Assembly (NCBI GenBank): GCA_050178015.1
Contig: JBFXGM010000007.1
Coordinates: 62,001-126,000, forward strand
Direction of reading: 5' to 3'
Length of the DNA stretch: 64,000 bases
Source of the DNA: Gaoshiqia sp050178015
Lineage (GTDB): Bacteria > Bacteroidota > Bacteroidia > Bacteroidales > Prolixibacteraceae
The position numbers were made by a program, and so were the translations under genes. Numbering within the stretch: position 1 is the first letter of the stretch; every line of letters starts with the position of its first letter. Under the pieces are notes generated by a model. That model worked only from the letters and a program-made list of their open reading frames with translations, searched no databases and had not been told where the DNA came from. Shown here piece by piece: positions 52,033 to 58,622 of this stretch.

Positions 52033-53118
52033 TTATTTAAAATTTTGGTGCTCATATCGTTCTTTTAGAATTATCTTTTGTTTATAGTAAGTACCATCGG
52101 GTAATTTCTCACGCGGTAGAAAAACATAGTCAACAGGGGTTGCTTTGGTCAGAAGATCAAGAATCTGAGTGAGCGATTCATCCACAAATTTCACCGTATA
52201 GGTATAATCCTCGATTTCATGTGCTGCTTCGATTTCCACATTGAACATCCGACTCAGTCTCTCTGCCACTTCATTAATATTAGAATTATCAAAAATCAGC
52301 AATCCATCTTTCCATGCAATGTATTTCTCGATGTTTCTGTTTGTACTCGAGGCTTTCCCTGAATTGATATTGTATTCAACATGCTGTCCTGGCGTCATGG
52401 TCTCAATATTCTCTATTTTACCATCCTCTGTAAATCTCTCCATAACGACTTTTCCCTCGACTAATGTTGTTGCAACGGCATCATTTTCAGGGTATGACAA
52501 AACATTAAACTTAGTACCCAATGCTTTCACATTCACTCGTTTTGTTTTTACAACAAAAGGATGTTCCGGGTCGTGAGCGACATCAAAAAAACCTTCACCA
52601 GATAAACTCAACTCCCGGTTTTCTCCATCAAAACTCCTCGGATATTTTATCTTACTTCCTGAATTCAAATGAACTTCGGTGCCGTCAGATAGTTGAACCA
52701 CAGTTCTAGATCCTGTAGGAGCTACTATTTCAAGTGAATCGACAACCATATCAGCATATTTTGAAGTATGGATGGGTATAAAGGAGAGCGTGTAAATAAG
52801 AATTGAAAGGACGGGTATAAGAAGGATTGCTGCCGCTTTTGTTAGCCAGGTTGTGACTTGTGAAGAAATCCGCAGTTGCCTGGTCCTAGGGCCAGATGAT
52901 TGATTGATATTTATTTTGTGGTGAATTTTATCAAGGAGAGAATTAAAAGAAACGTTCAGATCTACACAAGCCTCTTCATTACGGAATGATTTCCAATCAT
53001 CATAAGCTAAATCTTTTCCTTCCAATAAGGCTTCCTTTTCGATCCAGAATAAGACCTTCTCCAATTCATCCGGAGTACATTGGTTTTCTAAAAATTTTAT
53101 TAGCAATTCTTTTGTCAT
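52033..53118 (-). CDS. FecR-type anti-sigma factor
   Basis: Inner-membrane regulator of the ECF sigma factor encoded upstream. It is 361 residues. The cytosolic N-terminal part (MTKELLIKFLENQCTPDELEKVLFWIEKE) holds the sigma-binding region. A membrane helix lies about residues 90-113 (TKAAAILLIPVLSILIYTLSFIP). The periplasmic FecR domain includes VVQLSDGTEVHLNSGSKIKYPRSFDGENRELSLSGEGFFDVAHDPEHPFVVKT, and the C-terminal DUF4974 domain has YIAWKDGLLIFDNSNINEVAERLSRMFNVEI. It would receive the signal from the SusC STN domain. It lies 150 nt after the sigma gene. Confidence 0.94.
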   Translation of the reverse strand: MTKELLIKFLENQCTPDELEKVLFWIEKEALLEGKDLAYDDWKSFRNEEACVDLNVSFNSLLDKIHHKININQSSGPRTRQLRISSQVTTWLTKAAAILLIPVLSILIYTLSFIPIHTSKYADMVVDSLEIVAPTGSRTVVQLSDGTEVHLNSGSKIKYPRSFDGENRELSLSGEGFFDVAHDPEHPFVVKTKRVNVKALGTKFNVLSYPENDAVATTLVEGKVVMERFTEDGKIENIETMTPGQHVEYNINSGKASSTNRNIEKYIAWKDGLLIFDNSNINEVAERLSRMFNVEIEAAHEIEDYTYTVKFVDESLTQILDLLTKATPVDYVFLPREKLPDGTYYKQKIILKERYEHQNFK

Positions 53119-53268
53119 TCCTACAGTTTCAAAATTTACCTTGGATGATCACAATAAACATTCACCTTGATTTATTGAATGCTATGAGCCTGTACTGTTC
53201 TTTTGATCATTCGTCATGTTGTACGCTTGACGAGCATCATAGGACTAAGCAAAATCCAGTTTTTTTCT

Positions 53269-53853
53269 CTAAATAAATAAATAGACAAACAGAGCATTTA
53301 TAATCAGACCATTATCCATATTCGATCTTAAAAAACTAAGAACAGAGACCATGTGATTCTTAACGGTATTGGTGGAAATTCCCAACTTTTTTGCAATTTC
53401 ATCATGGGTTAATCCTTCTTCTCGGCTTAACTGGTATATTTCTTTTTGTCGGGGAGTTAAATCTGAAAGCAAAGATTGGATCTTGCTATTGAGCTCATTG
53501 AAATACAACTCATCGGTTAATGAAGGTGCATTGTGCTCTTGTTGAATATATTTTAAATGTTCCAGATATTTCTTTTCATGGATTCTCTTTCGCAAAAGAC
53601 TTATTGCAGAGTTGTATGAGATCGTAAACAGGTATGACTCAAAAGACGAGTAAACATTTATTTTTTCCCGGTTCTCCCATAATCTAACAAATACATCCTG
53701 GACAATTTCTTCAGCCTCCGATTCTAGCTTTACATATCGGACGACGAATCCAAACAACCTCCTGCAATACTTCTCATATATGGTATCAAAAGCTACCATG
53801 TTTCCTTCCTTTAGCAGAAGTAAAAGTTCCGTATTTGATTTTACCTTTTCCAC
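53269..53853 (-). CDS. ECF sigma factor (Bacteroidota family, SusCD-linked)
   Basis: RNA polymerase sigma factor controlling the carbohydrate locus. Region 2 is AFDTIYEKYCRRLFGFVVRYVKLESEAEEIVQDVFVRLWENREKI, and region 4 is LTPRQKEIYQLSREEGLTHDEIAKKLGISTNTVKNHMVSVLSFLR. I prefer the GTG at 53851-53853 (VEKVKSNTELLLLLKEG), giving 194 residues. A TTG seven codons upstream (53872-53874) is possible but coincides with a perfect TATCTTTG -7 element. Paired with a FecR anti-sigma factor and an STN-bearing SusC, it forms the standard transenvelope switch. Its promoter sits within about 65 nt of the integrase stop. Confidence 0.93.
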   Translation of the reverse strand: MEKVKSNTELLLLLKEGNMVAFDTIYEKYCRRLFGFVVRYVKLESEAEEIVQDVFVRLWENREKINVYSSFESYLFTISYNSAISLLRKRIHEKKYLEHLKYIQQEHNAPSLTDELYFNELNSKIQSLLSDLTPRQKEIYQLSREEGLTHDEIAKKLGISTNTVKNHMVSVLSFLRSNMDNGLIINALFVYLFI

Positions 53854-53871
53854 GAAAATATCAATAAACCA

Positions 53872-53879
53872 CAAAGATA
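53872..53879 (-). promoter_or_regulatory. -7 element before the ECF sigma gene
   Basis: TATCTTTG on the minus strand is an exact TAnnTTTG match, 19 nt before the preferred GTG start. If it is used, the carbohydrate locus has its own housekeeping-type promoter just inside the integrase gene's 3' side. It also argues against the upstream TTG start, which it overlaps. Confidence 0.4.
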
Positions 53880-53917
53880 TATTTTTAGCTCAACAATCAG
53901 AGTTTGCTGTTCTTTTG

Positions 53918-55123
53918 TTAATGGTTCAAAGTCAATTTAAGTTTTCTCATATCCGTTGATATTTTTGAATCCACAATCCTTGCATAAATCTGCGTTGTTT
54001 TTAACGAAGTGTGGCCTAACATTTTTGAAACTGTTTCAATCGGAACTCCATTTGCCAAGGTAACAGATGTAGCAAAGGTATGGCGAGCAACATGCATGGA
54101 TAAATTCTTCGTGATCCCACAGATACCAGCCAGTTCCTTAAGGTATTCATTCATCTTTTGGTTTGAATGCACCGGAAGCAATTTGCCTCTGTTTCGATTC
54201 ACCGGAAAGTTTTCATACTTCTGCAAGATGATATTGGCTTGTGGCAGCAATGGAACCCGGCAGCGAATCTCTGTTTTCATCCGATCAATGATAATCCATT
54301 TTTCTCCGTCATCACCTTGGTGGATATGAGTGCTGCTAAGGTTACTTAGTTCTGCATAGCCCAGTCCGGTGTAACAGGCAAAAACAAAAACATCTCGAAT
54401 GATCTGCATTCGGGTTGTGCTGATTTCTTTACGTTTGATTCTTTCCAATTCCCGGATTGTCAGGTAATCCCGATGCGTTTCATTGCGAGAAACTTTGAAA
54501 GAGCGGTAAGGATTATGGGAAAGCTGATTCATGGCGATGGCTACATTTAAAACCTTTTTTAGATGCTTGTGGTAGGTGAGGGCCGTATTTGGCCTTAACC
54601 TGAGTTCGGTTTTCAAGTACAGGTCGAATAAACTCAGAAACTTGTAATCGACCGCCGATAATGCCATGTCATTTCTGCCGAACCTGCTTTTGAAGAATTC
54701 AGCCAGTCGCACCCGGGTTGTTTTGTAATGCTTTAGCGTTCCCTCGGAATAGTCATTTCCGACCCGGGAAGCTATCCCTTTAATAATACCATCTAGTATT
54801 TCCAGTACGCCTTTTTCATTACTTACTCCCAATAATTTGCTTTTCACCTGTAGGGTAGAGAAAGGTTCTCCTTTCGATTCCAACTGGTTGTAGACATCCT
54901 GGACCCTGGTCCTGATTTTGTCCAACCGATTATTCAGGATTTTGGGATCTTCTGCTCTACCAGCAACTTGTTGCCGACCATCATCCCAAGAGTCGGGAAC
55001 AACAAAAATCCCCGTAGATAATTCAAAACGTTGATTGTTCATGGTGCACCGAACATAAACCGGGCATTTCCCGTCAGTGCGGGATTTTGATCTCTTTAAA
55101 GAGAGATTTACGGTCACTCTCAT
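53918..55123 (-). CDS. int: Tyrosine recombinase/integrase (Bacteroidota type)
   Basis: Site-specific recombinase of 401 residues. An arm-binding N-terminus (VTVNLSLKRSKSRTDGKCPVYVRCTMNNQRFELSTGI), a SAM-like core-binding domain (about 103-200, LEILDGIIKGIA...LRPNTALTYHKHLKKVLNVAI) and the catalytic domain are present. Catalytic residues are His344 and Arg347 in HVARHTFA, His371 in LGHTSLKTT and the nucleophile Tyr380 in TTQIYARI. The first catalytic Arg, expected in YTGLR, is replaced by Gly (YTGLGYAEL, residue 255), as in IntDOT-like enzymes that lack this Arg. It is the gene nearest tRNA-Lys, at the right end of the element. Repeats of GTCTC crowd its upstream region. Confidence 0.93.
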   Translation of the reverse strand: MRVTVNLSLKRSKSRTDGKCPVYVRCTMNNQRFELSTGIFVVPDSWDDGRQQVAGRAEDPKILNNRLDKIRTRVQDVYNQLESKGEPFSTLQVKSKLLGVSNEKGVLEILDGIIKGIASRVGNDYSEGTLKHYKTTRVRLAEFFKSRFGRNDMALSAVDYKFLSLFDLYLKTELRLRPNTALTYHKHLKKVLNVAIAMNQLSHNPYRSFKVSRNETHRDYLTIRELERIKRKEISTTRMQIIRDVFVFACYTGLGYAELSNLSSTHIHQGDDGEKWIIIDRMKTEIRCRVPLLPQANIILQKYENFPVNRNRGKLLPVHSNQKMNEYLKELAGICGITKNLSMHVARHTFATSVTLANGVPIETVSKMLGHTSLKTTQIYARIVDSKISTDMRKLKLTLNH

Positions 55124-55152
55124 AACTCAACTCATTTTTGTGGTTAAAAAAT

Positions 55153-55308
55153 GGTCTCGTTTCCCTACTTAAAACTACCCGTTTGGGGTCTCATATCCAA
55201 GCATCAAAACGAAACAAAATCATTCAAAATGAATTGATCATCAGAAAATTACATCGATTACCGAGACCTATTGTCGGTTTTCTTCGGATAGGTCTCGATA
55301 TAGTCTCG
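55153..55308. promoter_or_regulatory. GTCTC repeat cluster upstream of the integrase gene
   Basis: Five copies of (G/A)GTCTC(G/A) lie in 156 nt: 55153, 55187, 55262 (inverted, as CGAGACC), 55291 and 55302. Two form a perfect 10-bp inverted repeat, CGAGACCTAT (55262-55271) and ATAGGTCTCG (55288-55297). The position between the integrase start and tRNA-Lys is where attP arm-type sites or Xis sites normally lie. TTTACTTTGC at 55309-55318 loosely resembles a CTnDOT-type core site. Confidence 0.5.
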
Positions 55309-55352
55309 TTTACTTTGCGATTCTATGCCTGTTTTTGATATCTGCACAAAAT

Positions 55353-55388
55353 AAAAAAGCGCTTAAACCATTCGATTTAAGCGCTTTT
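55353..55388 (-). terminator. Terminator downstream of tRNA-Lys
   Basis: AAAAGCGCTTAAA, an 8-nt loop and TTTAAGCGCTTTTTT (minus strand) form a strong stem with a T-run, 25 nt after the tRNA 3' end. The stem arms are 55359-55367 and 55376-55384. It is symmetric enough to act in both directions and would also insulate the integrase from outside transcription. If it belongs to the tRNA gene, the element junction lies further left. Confidence 0.75.
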
Positions 55389-55412
55389 GAGTCTTTTTGA
55401 CTTCTTTCGGTG

Positions 55413-55485
55413 TGACTCAGCTGGGATTCGAACCCAGGACCCCATCCTTAAAAGGGATGTGCTCTACCAGCTGAGCTACTGAGTC
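55413..55485 (-). tRNA. tRNA-Lys (anticodon TTT)
   Basis: A 73-nt cloverleaf without encoded CCA. The 7-bp acceptor stem is GACTCAG/CTGAGTC with discriminator A, the D arm GCTCAGCTGGTAGAGC, and the anticodon stem CATCC/GGATG with loop CTTTTAA, so the anticodon is TTT (55450-55452). The T arm CTGGG-TTCGAAT-CCCAG is perfect. Its 3' end points to the integrase, a common integration arrangement, but no second copy of the 3' end was seen to the left in the window. Confidence 0.97.
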
Positions 55486-55702
55486 ATCCTCGTTATGTGT
55501 AGCCTTTTTGTTTAAAGGCGCTGCAAAACTAGATTTTTTCTCTAAAACTTCAAAATAAAATTTCTAAAAAAATCTATTCCGGCAAAACATGATTTTGGGG
55601 AGACCACAAAATGAGGAAGATAGAGCCCAATTTTTTCGGACAGCCCCTATACCTGCACCTGAAATAAGTATTTTACTCCATGCCCGGCTAAGCAAATAAG
55701 CC

Positions 55703-55710
55703 TACCTTTA
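55703..55710 (+). promoter_or_regulatory. -7 element before the SLC13 permease gene
   Basis: TACCTTTA agrees with TAnnTTTG in all but the last base and lies 18 nt before the ATG. The rest of the 243-nt gap between tRNA-Lys and this gene shows nothing else I can name. Confidence 0.35.
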
Positions 55711-55728
55711 CGCGAAAATCTAACATCA

Positions 55729-57534
55729 ATGACTTTTGAAGGCTACTTCGTTCTGGCTGTTATCGTAATTATGATCGTAGCATTGGTTTACGACTGGATG
55801 CGTCCCGGATTGCTGTTATTTTCGGCACTGGTGGTATTAATGGCCACCGGAGTTGTCAATACACAGGAAAGTTTGGCTGGCTTTTCAAACAAAGGGATGC
55901 TTACCGTTGCCGTACTCTTTTTGGTAAGCGAAGGTGTTCGCCAAACCGGGGCCCTAAACATTGTAGCTCGTGCATTTCTTCCCAAACGAAGAGGAAAAAT
56001 GCCAATCACCCTGGCCAAGATCCTGATCCCGGTTTCGGCCATTTCGGCTTTTCTGAACAACACACCGGTTGTGATCATTTTTGCGCCCATGATTAAAAAC
56101 TGGGCAGAAAAAATGAACCTCTCCCCGCAAAAATTCCTGATTCCGCTATCGTATGCAACGATCCTGGGCGGTATTTGCACGTTAATCGGCACATCAACCA
56201 ACCTGGTTGTACACGGATTGATGCTTCAGAACAACCTTTCGGGACTGTACATGTTTGAACTGGGCAAAGTGGGAATTTGGATAGCCTTGGCTGGCTTTAT
56301 TTACCTGGCTTTTTTAGGCCACAAATTATTGCCTGGTCAAAAGAACCGCAGCAAACGCCATTATCAGGACTACAAAGAGTATTTTCTGGATGCCTGTTTG
56401 CCACAGAATAGTTCGCTGGTGGGACAGGAGATCAACAACGGGCGGACTCATTTGCTGAAAGACATCATCATCCATTCCATTGAACGGGACAATAAAATTA
56501 TTGACACCCGCAAAGGCAGGTTCGAACTTCAACAAGATGACAAACTGGTAGTGGCGGTGAAAACGGATGCCCTGGTCCCCCTCGTCACCCACCGGAAACT
56601 GGAACTGAAAGCCATGAAAGGCTTTGGCAAATTTTATAAAAGCACGGACATCAAACAGATTGAAACAGTCATTGCCCCCCGGTTTCCCGGCATCAATCAA
56701 ACAATCGACGAATTTGACTTTCTGAACCACTATCAGGCCGAAGTACTTGCAGTTTACCGGAACGGGGAAACCATCTCGACAAACGTGGGATCGGTGCGCA
56801 TGAAAGCCGGCGACAGCCTGGTGTTGCTGACCAACGAAAACTTCATCAAAAACTGGGGCGAATCCAAAATATTTTACCTCACTTCCTTTATTGGTGAAAT
56901 TCCCCCACCCCGTTATCGCGGGCAACGGTTGTTCGCCATCCTGCTGGTTTTGCTGATGATTGTTGGTGCAACCGTTGGCCGCTATTTGCCCGAAATTAAC
57001 GGCGAACACCCCGACATGTTCTATTTTGCCGCCATCGTTGCCATTCTGATGGCCTGGATCAATATTTTGCCCAACCGGAAATACACCAAAGCAATTTCGT
57101 GGGACGTGCTAATCACCATTGCCTGCGCATTTGGCCTCAGCAAAGCGCTGCAAAACTCCGGTGCAGCCGACAACATTGCCCACACAGCCATCAACTTCTC
57201 AAAATCGTTTGGCCCTCTTGGCGTGCTGATTACCATCTATCTGATTACCGCCCTGTTTACCGAAGTGATTACCAACAATGCAGCTGCCGCCCTGGTTTTC
57301 CCCATTGCCTATTCGGCTGCCCAACAAATGAATGTTGACCCGAAACCGTTTTTTATCGCCATCTGCATCGCGGCTTCGGCCAGTTTTGCCACGCCAATTG
57401 GTTACCAAACCAATTTATTGGTGCAGGGTTTGGGAAACTACAAATTCAGCGACTACACAAAAATCGGATTGCCGCTCAACGTAATCGCCTTCATCATTTC
57501 CATCATCCTCATTCCGATGATCTGGCCATTTTAG
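55729..57534 (+). CDS. SLC13/DASS family anion permease with two RCK_C domains
   Basis: Sodium- or proton-coupled anion transporter of 601 residues. Multiple membrane helices cover about residues 1-200 and 400-600, with the family motifs SAFLNNTPVVIIFAPMI and GTSTNLVVHGLML in the first half and NNAAAALVFPIAYSAA and ATPIGYQTNLLVQG in the second. Between them lie two TrkA-C/RCK_C domains (about 215-290 and 320-385). Because cysD and cysN follow in the same direction, sulfate is the likely substrate. The same architecture is used for other divalent anions. Confidence 0.9.
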   Translation: MTFEGYFVLAVIVIMIVALVYDWMRPGLLLFSALVVLMATGVVNTQESLAGFSNKGMLTVAVLFLVSEGVRQTGALNIVARAFLPKRRGKMPITLAKILIPVSAISAFLNNTPVVIIFAPMIKNWAEKMNLSPQKFLIPLSYATILGGICTLIGTSTNLVVHGLMLQNNLSGLYMFELGKVGIWIALAGFIYLAFLGHKLLPGQKNRSKRHYQDYKEYFLDACLPQNSSLVGQEINNGRTHLLKDIIIHSIERDNKIIDTRKGRFELQQDDKLVVAVKTDALVPLVTHRKLELKAMKGFGKFYKSTDIKQIETVIAPRFPGINQTIDEFDFLNHYQAEVLAVYRNGETISTNVGSVRMKAGDSLVLLTNENFIKNWGESKIFYLTSFIGEIPPPRYRGQRLFAILLVLLMIVGATVGRYLPEINGEHPDMFYFAAIVAILMAWINILPNRKYTKAISWDVLITIACAFGLSKALQNSGAADNIAHTAINFSKSFGPLGVLITIYLITALFTEVITNNAAAALVFPIAYSAAQQMNVDPKPFFIAICIAASASFATPIGYQTNLLVQGLGNYKFSDYTKIGLPLNVIAFIISIILIPMIWPF

Positions 57535-57642
57535 CCGGAAGAATAAGAATTAATACCCATAAAAGTTAGCCAGAATCAACTATTTTTGCGGGCGAATGTT
57601 TTTTAGATTGAAGGCCGTGGCCTGAATAGAAAAATTGTAACT

Positions 57643-58551
57643 ATGAATAAATATACGCTGACACATTTACGGGAGCTCGAAGCCGAGGCGATCCATATCA
57701 TCCGGGAGGTAGCTGCCGAATTTGAAAACCCGGTGATGTTGTATTCCATCGGAAAAGACTCATCGGTCATGGTCAGGTTGGCCGAAAAAGCCTTCTACCC
57801 GGGAAAAGTACCTTTCCCACTGATGCACATCGACTCGAAATGGAAATTTCGCGAAATGATCGAATTCCGCGACAACTATGCCAAAGAAAATGGCTGGGAC
57901 CTGCTAGTGCATTACAACAAACAAGGTTTCGAATCGGGCGTGGGGCCATTCACCCACGGAAGTAAAGTTCACACAGATATGATGAAAACACAGGCATTGC
58001 TGGAAGGCCTGAACAAATATAAATTTGATGCTGCCTTTGGGGGCGCCCGCCGCGACGAAGAAAAATCGCGGGCCAAAGAGCGGATCTTCTCGTTCCGCGA
58101 CAAATTCCACCAATGGGACCCCAAAAACCAGCGCCCCGAACTGTGGGACATCTACAATGCACGCGTACACAAAGGGGAATCCATCCGTGTGTTCCCGATT
58201 TCGAACTGGACGGAGTTGGATATCTGGCAATATATCCGTCTGGAGAACATCCCTATCGTGCCCCTATACTACGCCAAAGAACGCCCTGTGGTGAATGTGG
58301 ACGGCAACCTGATTATGGTGGACGATGAACGCATGCCAAAAGAACTGGCTGCCAAGGCGGAGATGAAAAGAGTACGTTTCCGCACATTGGGCTGTTACCC
58401 ACTTACCGGCGCCATCGAATCGGAGGCTGATACGATTGAAAAAATTGTGGAAGAAATGATGACGGTGACCGTTTCGGAACGCACCACCCGTGTAATCGAT
58501 TTCGACCAGGAAGCCAGCATGGAGCAAAAGAAACGGGAAGGTTACTTCTAA
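57643..58551 (+). CDS. cysD: Sulfate adenylyltransferase subunit 2
   Basis: Catalytic small subunit of ATP sulfurylase, forming APS from sulfate and ATP. It is 302 residues, normal for CysD. The PP-loop SIGKDS is at residues 35-40, followed by FPLMHIDSKWKFREMIEFRD, the family motif GGARRDEEKSRAKERIFSFRD, FPISNWTELDIWQYI and CYPLTGAIESEA. It lies 51-71 nt before cysN and forms a sulfate assimilation operon with it and probably with the upstream permease. Confidence 0.97.
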   Translation: MNKYTLTHLRELEAEAIHIIREVAAEFENPVMLYSIGKDSSVMVRLAEKAFYPGKVPFPLMHIDSKWKFREMIEFRDNYAKENGWDLLVHYNKQGFESGVGPFTHGSKVHTDMMKTQALLEGLNKYKFDAAFGGARRDEEKSRAKERIFSFRDKFHQWDPKNQRPELWDIYNARVHKGESIRVFPISNWTELDIWQYIRLENIPIVPLYYAKERPVVNVDGNLIMVDDERMPKELAAKAEMKRVRFRTLGCYPLTGAIESEADTIEKIVEEMMTVTVSERTTRVIDFDQEASMEQKKREGYF

Positions 58552-58588
58552 AGCCCCTCCCGACCTTCCCAAAGGGGAAGAGATAGAA
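58552..58588 (+). repeat. Short C-rich/G-rich dispersed repeat between cysD and cysN
   Basis: AAGCCCCTCCCGACCTTCCC followed by AAAGGGGAAGAG resembles the short intergenic palindromic repeats of this phylum and the element at 15809-15850. An inverted relative, partly inside the cysN reading frame, lies at 58660-58692. Confidence 0.5.
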
Positions 58589-58622
58589 AAAAATAAAAAA
58601 GTTGCGGATAAAATTGAATGAA

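Larger units (their letters stand above)
10953..55123 (-). mobile_element. Integrative conjugative element with a pectin utilisation locus as cargo (minimal extent)
   Basis: The span runs from the relaxase gene to the tyrosine integrase. It contains a Bacteroidota CTn-type mobilisation and transfer module (MobA/MobB, coupling ATPase, TraE-TraN), an own replication module, RteC, and at the far end an integrase beside tRNA-Lys. All genes face one way. The right junction must lie between 55123 and the tRNA terminator or tRNA 3' end (55353-55413). I could not find a direct repeat marking the left end, so the restriction operon (5019-10824) and even the efflux genes may be inside it. That the integrase and tra genes belong to one element is inference from the continuous accessory block. 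Confidence 0.7.

Noticed and set aside
55138..55338. 66-codon + strand frame upstream of the integrase
   Set aside because: It covers the GTCTC repeat cluster, has no leader, and its composition is not protein-like.
55413..55440. tRNA-Lys 3' end as a proven attachment site
   Set aside because: No second copy of the tRNA 3' sequence was found to the left within the window, and a terminator lies between the tRNA and the integrase, so integration into the tRNA itself is not shown.
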